The notes below the pieces were generated by a model. The model saw only the letters and a list, made by a program, of their open reading frames with translations. It did not search any database and was not told where the DNA came from. DNA of 64,000 bases from Rhizobium sp. Root1220 (lineage in GTDB: Bacteria; Pseudomonadota; Alphaproteobacteria; Rhizobiales; Rhizobiaceae). Position numbers and translations under genes: made by a program. Of the stretch, positions 16,939 through 26,075 are shown in pieces (the stretch's first letter is position 1; each line of letters starts with the position of its first letter). Where the stretch lies: positions 3,470 through 67,469 of the forward strand of contig NZ_LMDG01000007.1 in NCBI RefSeq assembly GCF_001426265.1, read 5' to 3'.

Positions 16939-17733
16939 ATGGATATTCTCGGAACAAGCGACGGTGCAGGTGTAAAAGGCCTGCGGCACGGGTTACAACA
17001 ACTGGAAAGGGCCGAGAGCAGACGCAGCTTCTTGCTCCAAGCATTGTTTGCGATCGTTGACGTTGCCATCCTCGCCTTCTTCGTTCTTGGTCCATACCTG
17101 CGCTCGGGGCCGTCCTATTTGATCATCGACTATGCGATCGCGCTCTGGATTGCCGTGGAGATGGTAGGGCGCGCGATTGCGGCACCGTCATTCCGCCGCT
17201 GGATGGTGCGCCCGATGACGTTGATCGATCTGGTCGTGCTCGGGACGCTGCTGTTCCCCAACGCGTTGTTCAACTTCGCCTTCCTACGGGTGATGAGGCT
17301 GTGGGCGATCGGCCGCAGTCCCCTGTTGACAGAGGGGCTTCGACGCATGAGTTGCACACAGCATCTCGACGTTGTCCGGGCCGTGCTCAACTTCCTCGTC
17401 TTCCTCTTTCTGATAACCGGGTTCGTCTACACAGCTTTCTTCTACGGCCGGAATGGCAGCGAAGGCTTCGTCGACGCTCTGTATTTTACCGTGGCGACCG
17501 TGACGACGACTGGGTTCGGCGATATCACGCTTCCCGGAACACTGGGAAAGCTGACATCCGTCGTGACAATGATCGTCGGAATCTCGCTGTTCGTGCGGCT
17601 CGCACAGACAGTGGTTCGCCCGCACAAAGTGACCTTCCCCTGCCACCGCTGCGGCCTGCAGCGCCATGACGCCGACGCGGTCCATTGCAAAGCCTGCGGG
17701 GAAATTCTGAACATCCCCGACGAGGGGTCGTAA
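16939..17733 (+). CDS. Voltage-gated-type K+ channel with C-terminal zinc ribbon
   Basis: A 264-residue inner-membrane ion channel. About six hydrophobic segments can be drawn (first near 35-50, 60-80, 92-106), a basic S4-like stretch LRVMRLWAIGR (116-126), then the pore helix and selectivity filter TTTGFGD (189-195) followed by the inner helix. GFG in place of GYG is common in bacterial K+ channels. The C-terminus carries a small zinc ribbon with Cys235, Cys238, Cys250 and Cys253, which may bind a metal or help assembly in the cytoplasm. The start lacks a strong ribosome binding site and could lie elsewhere. Stands alone between gene-poor stretches. Confidence 0.85.
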   Translation: MDILGTSDGAGVKGLRHGLQQLERAESRRSFLLQALFAIVDVAILAFFVLGPYLRSGPSYLIIDYAIALWIAVEMVGRAIAAPSFRRWMVRPMTLIDLVVLGTLLFPNALFNFAFLRVMRLWAIGRSPLLTEGLRRMSCTQHLDVVRAVLNFLVFLFLITGFVYTAFFYGRNGSEGFVDALYFTVATVTTTGFGDITLPGTLGKLTSVVTMIVGISLFVRLAQTVVRPHKVTFPCHRCGLQRHDADAVHCKACGEILNIPDEGS

Positions 17734-18208
17734 AGAGGCCGCTGGAGAATTGCCCCGCCTCTGTCTCGATATCCAGCCGAAGCCCAGCCCACGTATTCCG
17801 GCAATCTGCGCGCCGAAAGGACGCCGCTTTCCGTGCACGACTATTTTGCCAAATCGCAAACCTGCGTTGCTGATCGACGAGGCATGACCAACGCCAAGGT
17901 CGTTGTTGGTTTTCCGACGACCCCGGCAGGTGAACTGCGATCCATCGCCCGGCCAAGGCCCTTTAATGCGGCGCTCGGCTCGAGGCTGACGCACGTTCCA
18001 TCCGGCTGGTCGATTTGCATCGATCTTTTAATGTTTGAACACGATCCCGAATGAGAGCATCATTCTCCATCGCCACGGGTGATGGCGATGAAAACTCTCG
18101 ATATTTCCGGGGAGCTTAAGGCGACCGAATGTCTCGAAGTCGCCATCGTATTTTCGACATCCGGTCATTTTTTAGAAACGTCACCGGTAGAGTTTGCGTG
18201 GGGAAGGC
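17734..18208. other. Gene-poor stretch before the cyclase
   Basis: No convincing gene is seen in these 475 bases; small frames on both strands lack ribosome binding sites and protein-like composition. A 7-bp inverted repeat, ATCGCCA/TGGCGAT, lies near 18069-18090 in the presumed leader of the cyclase gene. Confidence 0.45.
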
Positions 18209-20422
18209 ATGGAGCGCCGTCTTGCAGCCATTCTGATCGCTGACGTCGCTGGCTATAGCCGCCTGAGCCAGATCGACGAGGAGGCAACTCGTCGCGCGTT
18301 CCAGGTTGATATGGACGAGGTCATCCGGCCAAAGATCGCTGATCACCACGGGCGTTTGGTCAAGACCATGGGTGACGGTGTGCTCGTGGAATTTCACAGC
18401 GTGGTGAACGCCCTTCAGTGTGCAACGGAAATACAGCGCGAGAAGGCTGCCCGCAAACCATCCGCTCCCCCCAACGGTCGACTTGAGTTCCGCATCGGCG
18501 TCAATCTCGGCGACGTCATCGTTGAAGACGACGACATCAACGGCGATGGTGTCAATATCGCCCATCGCATACAGACGCTGGCGCAGCCGGGCGGCATTGC
18601 GATTTCGGGCACTACCTATGACCAAGTGAAATCGAAACTGAACGTGGGCTACGTCTCGCTCGGCAAACAGAAGGTGCGAAGCATCGCCGAGCCCATACGC
18701 GTCTACCGCGTCGTTATCGATCCGGCCGTCGCCCGATCGAGCTCACGCCGGTTTAAGATTTCATCTCGCAAGGTCGCGGCCATTGCCGCCATCCTGTTGA
18801 TTTTCATAGGGTCGGCGATCGCCTACCGATGGCGCGTCTGGGACTTTGCTCAGACACAGAAAGCCGTTGAGCGCTTTGCCTATCCCCTTCCCGAGAAGCC
18901 GTCGGTGGCGGTCCTGCCGTTCATCAACGTCAGTGGAGACTCGGAACAGGATCATCTGGCTGAAGGGTTGACCGACGACCTTATCACTGAACTATCCAAA
19001 GTTTCTGGCCTCTTTGTCATTGCCAGACACACTGTCTTCGCCATGAAAAACGGTGCGGCCAAAATACAGGACGTAGCCGCTGAATTGGGCGTGCACTATG
19101 TGCTCGAAGGCACTCTGCAGCGGGCTGGGCCAAGATTGCGCATCAACGTCAAGCTCATCGATGCGCTGACGGGGCTTTCCATGTGGGCCGAGCGTTATGA
19201 CCGCCAGTTTGCGGATCTGTTCGCTGTTCAGGACGATGTGACTGGAAAGATCATCTCCGCGCTCGAGGTGGAACTCAGCGACGGTGAACGCAGCCAGATC
19301 GAGCGGATACCCAGCGACAATCTTGAAGCCTACGACTACTACATGAGGGCCGAACACGAGGGGCTGATTTACGGCGATGTCGATACCTATCGCCGAACGC
19401 TGTCGTATTACCAGAAGGCGATCGACCTCGATCCGAACTTTGCCGATGCGCATGCGGGTATCGCGCGCGTCGCAGTCGACGTCTGGCGCAACGACTACAA
19501 CTTCCTTTGGTCGGCGGCAGTTGCCCGCAAAATCGCGTATGACGCCGCCGGGCAAGCGCTCAAGCTGGATCCGGACAATGCGCGTGCCCACACCGTCCTT
19601 GCCCTTCTTCAACTTGTCGATGGCCGGGACGCGGAAGCACGCGAATCGGCGAAGCGCGCGGTGGAAGTGCAACCGAACAGTGCGGAGGCCGCCGGCAATC
19701 TAGCATTGATTCTCGCCCAAACGGGAGATCATGAGAATGCGATTAGCGAGATAGAAAGGGCGTTGCGGCTCGACCCGTCGCCGTCGCCGAGCTTTCGGTT
19801 GCTCGCAGGCATTGTGTTCTACACGGCGCAGGACAACGAGCGGGCCATCCCCCTGATACAGGTGGCCAGTGACGCGCTTCCGAACGCCGAGGCCGCGCAG
19901 GAATACCTTACGGCAGCCTATAGCTTCCAAGGCGATAGCGTTCGTGCAGGGCAAGCGAAGGCAAGGCTATTGGCGCAATTCCCGGAAAGCAACCTGACGT
20001 ATTATGGCTATCTCTACGATTACTGGCGCAAGGTTGACCTGGAGCGCCATCTGACAGGATTGAGATCGGCAGGCGTTCCCGAGTGGCCGTTCGGCTTCGT
20101 GGGCGAGAAGGCCGATCAGATTGTCGGCGACGCCCTGCGCGATCTCATCAATGACAAGAGCTGGGTGGGAAAGCACAAGAACGGGACCGCCTTCGTCCAG
20201 TTCTTTGACCAGGCGGGAAACACCGCCTACCGGAGCGCAAACACGAACATCACCGGGACCGTCGAAGTGCAGGGAGACAGCCTGTGCGAGAGGTTTGGCG
20301 GGTACTTCCTAGATCGGATGGTCTGCGGACGCGTCTACAAGAACCGGGACACAGACTATCCCGATTCCCAATATGTCCACGTTACCCCGCAGGCGCTGAA
20401 GTTCTTCTCCCCTGCCCCCTGA
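18209..20422 (+). CDS. Class III adenylate/guanylate cyclase with FlgO-like and TPR domains
   Basis: A 737-residue membrane-anchored nucleotide cyclase. The N-terminal catalytic domain (about 1-165) has the metal-binding Asp of IADVAGYSRL and of MGDGVLVEF, plus the transition-state region GDGVNIAHRIQ. A single transmembrane helix (IAAILLIFIGSAIAY) follows near 190-206. After it comes a FlgO-like segment beginning PSVAVLPFINVSGD, then TPR repeats at roughly 380-570. This architecture is common and multicopy in rhizobia. I use the ATG at 18209 (MERRLAAIL is the usual N-terminus of the family) rather than the TTG at 18194. The distal TPR part probably senses an envelope signal; the signal is unknown. 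Confidence 0.9.
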   Translation: MERRLAAILIADVAGYSRLSQIDEEATRRAFQVDMDEVIRPKIADHHGRLVKTMGDGVLVEFHSVVNALQCATEIQREKAARKPSAPPNGRLEFRIGVNLGDVIVEDDDINGDGVNIAHRIQTLAQPGGIAISGTTYDQVKSKLNVGYVSLGKQKVRSIAEPIRVYRVVIDPAVARSSSRRFKISSRKVAAIAAILLIFIGSAIAYRWRVWDFAQTQKAVERFAYPLPEKPSVAVLPFINVSGDSEQDHLAEGLTDDLITELSKVSGLFVIARHTVFAMKNGAAKIQDVAAELGVHYVLEGTLQRAGPRLRINVKLIDALTGLSMWAERYDRQFADLFAVQDDVTGKIISALEVELSDGERSQIERIPSDNLEAYDYYMRAEHEGLIYGDVDTYRRTLSYYQKAIDLDPNFADAHAGIARVAVDVWRNDYNFLWSAAVARKIAYDAAGQALKLDPDNARAHTVLALLQLVDGRDAEARESAKRAVEVQPNSAEAAGNLALILAQTGDHENAISEIERALRLDPSPSPSFRLLAGIVFYTAQDNERAIPLIQVASDALPNAEAAQEYLTAAYSFQGDSVRAGQAKARLLAQFPESNLTYYGYLYDYWRKVDLERHLTGLRSAGVPEWPFGFVGEKADQIVGDALRDLINDKSWVGKHKNGTAFVQFFDQAGNTAYRSANTNITGTVEVQGDSLCERFGGYFLDRMVCGRVYKNRDTDYPDSQYVHVTPQALKFFSPAP

Positions 20423-20426
20423 CGGC

Positions 20427-20939
20427 CTACTCGGCCGGCACGTGCTGCCAATCCTTGTGCACTTTATCGGAGATCAGCGTGCTCTGAACCTCCGACCAGT
20501 GCTTCTGCGAATCAACGACCTTGGTCGGCTTCTTCTCAAAACCATCAGCAGCGCCGGGATCATAGCTGAGATAGAGCTTCCCATCGATGATCCGCCAGGC
20601 TTGGGGATCGATATTGGTCGTGACCGTTCCGAACGAAACGCCATCGGCACAATAGCCACCATACTGAGGGGCATACTTACCGGGATCGGCAATAAAGAGG
20701 TCGCGGTTTTTTGCGCTGGTGAAATGCCACTCCGCACCCAGCCACCGGTGTGTGAATGTTGGCGATCCCTCGATAGCCTTGCTATCGGTGAAATACGCCA
20801 CGGGATCATAGCCCTTTATCGCGACGTCCCCGAAATATCCGGTATTCACGGTTTCCTCAGCTGATCCCTGCGGAGCGACCGCGAAAGCAGCGACGGCGAT
20901 GATACAGGCACCAAGCCCTGCCCTCGTTTTGTAAAACAT
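20427..20939 (-). CDS. Exported YHS-domain protein
   Basis: A 170-residue protein with a signal peptide (to about residue 27, GSA-EE) and a YHS-type domain: the pattern GYDPVAYFTD ... HRWLGAEWHFTSAKNRDLFIADPGKYAPQYGGYCADGV is typical, here quoted in parts. YHS domains often bind metals or sit beside metal-handling proteins. GGAG precedes the ATG. It follows the ankyrin gene by 35 bp on the same strand and converges on the cyclase gene 4 bp away. Role unknown. Confidence 0.85.
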   Translation of the reverse strand: MFYKTRAGLGACIIAVAAFAVAPQGSAEETVNTGYFGDVAIKGYDPVAYFTDSKAIEGSPTFTHRWLGAEWHFTSAKNRDLFIADPGKYAPQYGGYCADGVSFGTVTTNIDPQAWRIIDGKLYLSYDPGAADGFEKKPTKVVDSQKHWSEVQSTLISDKVHKDWQHVPAE

Positions 20940-20974
20940 GATCTCCTACCTTTCCTGCCAGACGGCGGGCAGCC

Positions 20975-21565
20975 TTACTTCCGTTTGGTGCATTCGCCGT
21001 ATAGCCAGTCGCCAACCAGGGCGGCTTCCTGACAAACAGCGCCCGCTTTCAGCATCAATTCCGCAGCATCCCAGTGAGAGCGCCAGCCGGCTTGTGTCAG
21101 CGGCGTGTAGCCATTGCGCTCCTTTGCTTCGATATCCGCCTTGTTTGCCAGCAGGAAGGCGACTACGTCGGCGTGGCCTTCCTCGGCCGCGGCGTGCAAC
21201 GGCGACATATGGTAAAAATTCTTGTCGTCGTTCACGAGCGCCCCTTTCGCGACCAGCATCTCGACAATATCGAGATGACCGCCGTAGGCAGCTGCATGCA
21301 ACGCGGTCAGTCCGCCCTTGTTCCGAAGGTTGATATCTCCACCGTCCTCAAGCAGAAGCAGAACGACATCCTTGTGGCCTGCAAGAGCCGCGATGATCAA
21401 CGCCGGTTCACCAGCATCATTTAGCTCGCCGATATTGGCATGCGACGCAACAGCCTGCTTTGCACCCTCAACGTCTCCGCTTTTGGCCGCATCATGCAGT
21501 GGCCCCGCCGCAGCGGCGGAGATTCCGAATACAAGTCCGAGAAAAACTGTGCTGGCAATTCTCAT
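20975..21565 (-). CDS. Exported ankyrin-repeat protein
   Basis: A 196-residue periplasmic protein: signal peptide to about residue 20 (AAAA-GP), then about five ankyrin repeats, seen as PLHDAAKSGD, ALIIAALAGHKDVV, TALHAAAYGGHLDIVEMLV, SPLHAAAEEGHADVV and TPLTQAGWRSHWDAAELML. Two Cys near the C-terminus may form a disulphide. Ankyrin repeats bind proteins; the partner could be the YHS protein made from the next gene. Family assignment is firm, function not. Confidence 0.85.
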   Translation of the reverse strand: MRIASTVFLGLVFGISAAAAGPLHDAAKSGDVEGAKQAVASHANIGELNDAGEPALIIAALAGHKDVVLLLLEDGGDINLRNKGGLTALHAAAYGGHLDIVEMLVAKGALVNDDKNFYHMSPLHAAAEEGHADVVAFLLANKADIEAKERNGYTPLTQAGWRSHWDAAELMLKAGAVCQEAALVGDWLYGECTKRK

Positions 21566-21886
21566 CGCATGCCCCGGCGCATCTCAGCGGCCATATCAGC
21601 GCGAAACTATATTTAAGTTATCACGAATATTCTCACTTCATCAAGAAGAAGTGGAGCCGCCATCCACGTTTAACGGGAAAAGGGCAGCGGGACAGCATCC
21701 GGCAGCGTGTAAATTGGCAATTCAACGTCAAAGCCGGTGAAGCGGGATCGCAGCTACCGGCCTGGCGCCGGATACCTCCCTACCAAACGTGAACCAACTG
21801 ATAGGTTCCGGCTGGTTGTGTACAAACACAAGAGCGGCAAACCGTTGCGGGTATCGGATCCCCGCAACCGAGCCTGCCTGCTGGCT
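21566..21886. other. Gene-poor stretch with a hairpin
   Basis: No gene is seen in these 321 bases apart from the hairpin at 21844-21868. The 5' part should hold the promoter of the ankyrin-YHS pair, but no clear box was identified. Confidence 0.45.
21844..21868 (-). terminator. Hairpin after the small exported-protein gene
   Basis: GTTGCGGG (21844-21851) and CCCGCAAC (21861-21868) are perfect arms with a 9-nt loop, starting 18 bp after the stop of the 103-residue gene on the minus strand. Only a weak T-stretch (GGTTTG) follows, so termination strength is doubtful. Confidence 0.4.
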
Positions 21887-22198
21887 TCACCTCCCCAGCC
21901 AACGGTATTCCTCGATGGAGGCACGGCCAGTCTTCTTGTCATAGAGGCACATGAGGTTGACGTTGTTGACTTTCGCCTTCCCTTTTCCGAGGGACCCCCG
22001 CAACAGTACCGCAATCTTGCCGGTCGCATCATCGAACACGATCGGTGCCGAGGCCTCGGGAGTGTCCATTCCAGACTGACCAATGCAGGTACCGTTCACT
22101 TTGGCGAAGAGCGCATCCCACGACTTGCCGCTGGAGGCCTCGACACTGACAGCTGACGCCAATACCAGCGATGTCGCGAAGGCAAATTTCCTGATCAT
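21887..22198 (-). CDS. Small exported protein of unknown function
   Basis: A 103-residue protein with a clear signal peptide (residues 1-22, SVEA-SS). Two cysteines in the mature part (in GTCIGQ and LMCLYD) could pair. AGGAATTCTT precedes the ATG with good spacing. No family recognised. It follows the response regulator gene by about 105 bp on the same strand and may or may not share its transcript. Confidence 0.7.
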   Translation of the reverse strand: MIRKFAFATSLVLASAVSVEASSGKSWDALFAKVNGTCIGQSGMDTPEASAPIVFDDATGKIAVLLRGSLGKGKAKVNNVNLMCLYDKKTGRASIEEYRWLGR

Positions 22199-22303
22199 AA
22201 GAATTCCTGTGTTTGTATGAAATGAATCACCGCTTTTATGCGCCGTCCGGTTTTGGTGTGGCAGAAGGGCCGAAAGATGGCGGGATGGAGGTGGCTTCGA
22301 TCA

Positions 22304-22648
22304 CTAGCGTCGCAGGTCTCGCAACGCCCTGGCCAATTGATCCGGCGAGAACGGCTTTTGCAAAATTGGGCTGTCACGGTAGCGATCAACTAGCCCTGCA
22401 ACGCCGTAACCGCTGGCAAACAGAAAGGGGATTCCGCGCTCGCTGAGGCGATCGGCGACGGGAAATGATTGCTTGCCGGCCAGGTTGATGTCCAAGATCG
22501 CGAAATCGAAATCTTCGCGTTCGACAGTGCTCAATGCCGTCTCGAGACGCATTGCCGGGCCGACGACGACGTGGCCAAGATCGCTGATCGCGTCTTCGAT
22601 GAGCATCGCTACAAGCATTTCGTCTTCGACCACGAGTATACGGGCCAT
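22304..22648 (-). CDS. Single-domain response regulator
   Basis: A 114-residue CheY-like receiver with no output domain: acidic pocket VVEDE near the N-terminus, phosphoacceptor Asp in FAILDINLAG, the conserved Ser/Thr region LFASGYG and Lys in ILQKPF. Start codons GTG (22651) and ATG (22648) are adjacent and overlap the TGA of the kinase gene (GTGATG), so translation is coupled. It is the obvious partner of the upstream HWE kinase; such pairs in rhizobia often act in general stress signalling or phosphorelays, which is inference here. Confidence 0.88.
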   Translation of the reverse strand: MARILVVEDEMLVAMLIEDAISDLGHVVVGPAMRLETALSTVEREDFDFAILDINLAGKQSFPVADRLSERGIPFLFASGYGVAGLVDRYRDSPILQKPFSPDQLARALRDLRR

Positions 22649-24153
22649 CACGCGCCGTCTACTTTCGGCCGATCACTGATCGCCTCCAGAGAAGTTGAAA
22701 GAGTGAACACCGCACCGGTTGGCGGGTATTCGATATTGGCCGTTCCCTGAAGCTCCCGAGGGAGCACCTCCAGGATCAGCCGAGACCCAAAACCCCTGCG
22801 ATCTTTCGCCGCGACGGTTGGCCCCCCCTCTTCGGCCCATCGAAGCGTGAAGACGCCGTCAGGCTCGATCGACCAGCGAACATCCACAATTCCCGTCGGA
22901 CTTGAGAGAGCGCCATATTTGGCTGCATTGGTCGCAAGCTCGTGCATCGCGAGAGCAACCGACAGAGCGGCGTGCGGGCCAACGCGAAGCTTCGGCCCCA
23001 TGATCTGGATCGCCTTTCGACCAGCATGCTGGAATGCGTCGAGGGAGTTCTCCACCATGGTGCGAAGGTCTGCTCCATCCCAATTTTCGTTGGTGAGCAC
23101 ATTGTGTGCGCGAGAGAGTGCCAGGATTCGGTCGGTGATGGCAGCCGAGGCTTCTTCCTTGGTTTGAACGCCTCGCAAAGTCTGGCTGACAATCGACTGG
23201 ATCGACGCAAGCGTGTTCTTCACACGATGATTGAGTTCGTTGACCAGAAGCTTTTGGTGGTTCTCCGCCCTCACCCGCTCGGTCACATCCGATCCCTGAA
23301 CGAAGATATGCGTGACGATTCCCCGCTCGTCGCGGATGGGTTGATAGACGAAATCGACAAACCGCTCTTCCATCGAGCCGTCTTCGGCCCTCTTTAGTAA
23401 CAGGCGCTCGGACATCTTCTTCACCGGCTCTCCCGACTGGAAGACCCGGTCCAGCAACGCCACATAACCTTGGTTGGCAACTTCAGGAAGAGCCTTCGCG
23501 ATAGGCAGACCAACGACACTGCGGTTTCCGATCAGCTTGCTGTACTCAGGGTTCACCAGTTCGAAACGATGATCGGCACCGCTGAGCATCGCCATGAATG
23601 TGGGAGCCTGCTCGAACAGATTTTGCAGGCGCTGGGATTCCTCTCTGTTCCTCTGCTCCGCCAGCACGCGCTCGGTGGTTTCGACAACGATGGCGATGAC
23701 GCCGACCGGCTTCCCGCTCTCGTCCAGAACCGGCGAATAGTCGAGATCCATCCACACCCGCTCCGGAACGCCTTTTCTTGAAAGGGTCAGTTCCTGATCA
23801 CGATACGCGAGCGTTCCGCCTGCCAGGCCGACTTTCATCACGTTGCTATTGAAGTCGGCAATCTCGGGCCATCCCTCGAGCACCCTGGAACCAAAAAGCG
23901 CGGGATGGCGGCGGCCAGCGAACGCCGAATATGCATCGTTGTAGATCATCACTCCGTCTTCACCCCAAAGCATGACGATCGGTACGGGGGAGTGAAGCAA
24001 TATTGCGGTTGAGGTCTTCAGTGAAGGCGACCAGGTTTCGACGCATCCCAAAGGCGTTGCCGACCAGTCGTAATCACGGATCAGACCCGCAACTTCTCCG
24101 TGATGGCCCAAAAACCTGAAGGGATCGGCTCCGTCGGAGATGTCATGAATCAT
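22648..24153 (-). CDS. HWE-family sensor histidine kinase with two PAS domains
   Basis: A 501-residue soluble kinase. Two PAS domains cover about 45-160 and 175-295, the first with a PAC segment ending VIAIVVETTE. The transmitter starts at about 300 with His309 in LVNELNHRVKNTLASI, the H-box of HWE kinases, and the ATPase domain follows (ALAMHELATNAAKYGAL as the N-box; RWAEEGGP holds the conserved Trp-x-Glu; GFGSRLI). I chose the ATG at 24153, preceded by AAGG, because the extension to 24240 reads through the decayed PAS gene. Cytosolic; the signal is unknown. Confidence 0.88.
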   Translation of the reverse strand: MIHDISDGADPFRFLGHHGEVAGLIRDYDWSATPLGCVETWSPSLKTSTAILLHSPVPIVMLWGEDGVMIYNDAYSAFAGRRHPALFGSRVLEGWPEIADFNSNVMKVGLAGGTLAYRDQELTLSRKGVPERVWMDLDYSPVLDESGKPVGVIAIVVETTERVLAEQRNREESQRLQNLFEQAPTFMAMLSGADHRFELVNPEYSKLIGNRSVVGLPIAKALPEVANQGYVALLDRVFQSGEPVKKMSERLLLKRAEDGSMEERFVDFVYQPIRDERGIVTHIFVQGSDVTERVRAENHQKLLVNELNHRVKNTLASIQSIVSQTLRGVQTKEEASAAITDRILALSRAHNVLTNENWDGADLRTMVENSLDAFQHAGRKAIQIMGPKLRVGPHAALSVALAMHELATNAAKYGALSSPTGIVDVRWSIEPDGVFTLRWAEEGGPTVAAKDRRGFGSRLILEVLPRELQGTANIEYPPTGAVFTLSTSLEAISDRPKVDGA

Positions 24154-24560
24154 GGAAACCTTGATGAATGATGCAGAACTTCGCCGGATATATCGCAGGT
24201 AAGCATGTCTGCAAGGCTCTCCGGCACAGGATTTTGCCAACTGGTCGCAATTTCGGCGTCGACAGGATTTTCGCGCACCGTCGCGCCATGAAACGGCATG
24301 TCGAAAACGTGCGCCGGTTCAATCGTCCACCTCCGACAGGTCGTTGCGGAACTGGATTTTCGAAAGTGGCATTGCCGCTGTAAGGACCAAGCGGTGACGA
24401 GGCCATCAAGGTCCATGGAAATTATCGCGTAGTCTATCGCGCTTTGGACGATTGCCTCCAGGAAACGCTCTCGGGAGGAAATCTTGTCAGTCGCAAGTTC
24501 GATTTTCATTTCAGTTCTTATCGGAAGCTCGTCGCTCCCGAGCCAAGTTGGCACGCTCAC
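24154..24560 (-). pseudogene. Remnant of a PAS-domain sensor gene
   Basis: The frame from 24560 starts with a normal PAS N-terminus (FLEAIVQSAIDYAIISMDLD), but after GLVTAWS the sequence no longer fits a PAS core. Further on, fragments such as EPAHVFDMPF and VDAEIATS resemble the usual GRPAxxFFTPED and AEMxxA stretches, shortened. The product then ends without a kinase domain just before the HWE kinase. It looks like a truncated and internally deleted copy of a PAS-kinase gene. A short functional PAS protein is a less likely alternative. Confidence 0.55.
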
Positions 24561-24679
24561 GATGCCGACGTGGGGCTACGCTTCAGTACCCGTCGATGTC
24601 GCAGTCACAATCCCGCGAAACCTGCGCAAAATCCGGCGACATGAGACGCTTGTCTTTGTGGCGTCCGGTCCCCTGCTTT

Positions 24680-25060
24680 TTATGGCGTCCGGTCCTCTTC
24701 GAATTGTTCCGCGCCTTCGATGGGGTGCAGCCAGGTCTCCCGGCGCTTAATCCAAAGTTCGTAGGTCGGTGAGAGCGGCGTCGGCGCTTCGGTAAGGGTG
24801 CCAAGCTTGATCTCGGCTTCCTTGTCATCCACGGAAAACATACGCGAGCCACACTCCGGACAGAAACGACGGCCGGAATGCTCCTTGGTATCTCCGTTGG
24901 TTTCAAACTTCTCGACCGGCCACATTGCGAAATAGGTGAAGGCCGATCCGCTTTCCTGCCTGCAATCCGTGCAGTGGCAAATGCCGATCCGCGTTGGTTT
25001 CCCGCGGACTGCTATCTGGACACGGCCACAGCGACACGATCCGGTCAACAGCATGCTCAT
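24680..25060 (-). CDS. GFA-family zinc protein (glutathione-dependent formaldehyde-activating-like)
   Basis: A 126-residue protein of the GFA/CENP-V fold. Zinc ligands are visible in SCRCGRV, CHCTDCRQ and FCPECGSRMF. Family members bind glutathione adducts or other small thiol compounds; few have proven activity, so the enzyme name is only a family label. AGGAAAGG precedes the ATG. Monocistronic on the minus strand. Confidence 0.88.
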   Translation of the reverse strand: MSMLLTGSCRCGRVQIAVRGKPTRIGICHCTDCRQESGSAFTYFAMWPVEKFETNGDTKEHSGRRFCPECGSRMFSVDDKEAEIKLGTLTEAPTPLSPTYELWIKRRETWLHPIEGAEQFEEDRTP

Positions 25061-25433
25061 AATGCGAAACCTTTCCTGATATCGAAAGCTAGCGTTTCCA
25101 GGCGATTTGCTTTAGGCGGTTGGCCGGTTTACCAAAACCCGCGACAAGCCGATACGAGTGTCAGGCGCACGCGGCTGCCGACTTAATTGCTCGTTTCATC
25201 GGGTTCTCCAGCATCGACCTAGGCTTCACCTAGGGCGTATTTCCTCCATTCCAATGCGTCCTCGCCTGCGCGATGCATGGAATGGGATTGATACCGCACG
25301 GATCGAGGAAGGTCTCGTCCCTCTCGGTCTCGACGAACACTGTGCTTGCGGCAACGGGACTCGTGAAGCGCCATCATCCGGTAAGGACGCCCACACGATC
25401 CAAAGGACTACCTAGACCGAACGATCGGTGCTG
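25061..25433. other. Gene-poor stretch
   Basis: No convincing gene in these 373 bases. A short repeat of ACCTAGG (at about 25217 and 25228) is the only structure noted; the frames present are short and lack ribosome binding sites. Confidence 0.4.
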
Positions 25434-25610
25434 CTAACGGCCGTTCGTCGTGTCGGCGGATACCGGATTTGGGTTTACCTGGTTATCTTCGGCCACGTCC
25501 TCGGCGACAGCCGTCAGATCGAGATTGCCCCAGATTGATTTAGGTTGGCTTCGATCGGGGCGACGGGATGTCTTGATTTCGACAATGAACGGCTTCGATT
25601 GAGCGCGCAT
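25434..25610 (-). CDS. Small 58-residue protein
   Basis: Read directly from the sequence; it is short. The product begins MRAQSKPFIVEIKTSRR and continues through PKSIWGNLDLTAVAEDVAED. The pattern KPFxVExK...R...PKSIWGxLDL looks like a conserved small rhizobial protein, from memory only. AGGA lies 6 bp before the ATG. No signal peptide; basic N-terminal half and acidic C-terminal half. Function unknown. Confidence 0.6.
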   Translation of the reverse strand: MRAQSKPFIVEIKTSRRPDRSQPKSIWGNLDLTAVAEDVAEDNQVNPNPVSADTTNGR

Positions 25611-25817
25611 AGAATTCCTATTGAAAAGCGTTGAACGAATCCATCAACGTCGAGAGCCTATGAAGCGTTCCATGTCCGCGCAAGGGCGTCCGACAAACTG
25701 AATCCAGCTTCACACAGGCCATGCACGCGGAACAGGCGTGCCGTCGTGGCGTTATCGTCACTAACGTCCTGACTGCGATGTACTGATTTCCGCGAAAAAT
25801 CCTTGAAGGAACCGTCG

Positions 25818-26063
25818 ATGTCGATTACGTACCACGTCGCCGAACATGATGACGCCCGGGCTTACCGCTTGGACGACGTCTGGTCGGAAACCTTCCCAAC
25901 TCACGACAAAGCACTGGCAGCGGCCAAAAACGCCGCAGAGCGGCAACAGCTCGGTGGCCAGGATGCGGAAATCACATATCAGCGTGCGGACGGCACCTGG
26001 ACAACGGAACGGTCGAGAGGCGATCGCCCCGAGGCCGATGTCGTCGATGACGCCAAGGAATGA
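25818..26063 (+). CDS. DUF2188-like small stress-type protein
   Basis: An 81-residue acidic soluble protein. The core (HVAEHDDARAYRLDDVW ... THDKALAAAKNAAERQ ... ITYQRADGTWTTE, quoted in parts) fits the DUF2188 pattern of a short beta-strand, an Ala/Lys-rich helix and a final strand with DGxW. AAGGA precedes the ATG at 25818; the upstream TTG at 25803 is less likely. Members are multicopy in rhizobia. It is followed after 12 bp by the HNH-like gene. Confidence 0.7.
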   Translation: MSITYHVAEHDDARAYRLDDVWSETFPTHDKALAAAKNAAERQQLGGQDAEITYQRADGTWTTERSRGDRPEADVVDDAKE

Positions 26064-26075
26064 AAAAGACTGCGT

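Noticed and set aside
25158..25415. 85-codon plus-strand frame in the gap after the GFA gene
   Set aside because: No ribosome binding site and a composition unlike neighbouring proteins; treated as non-coding.
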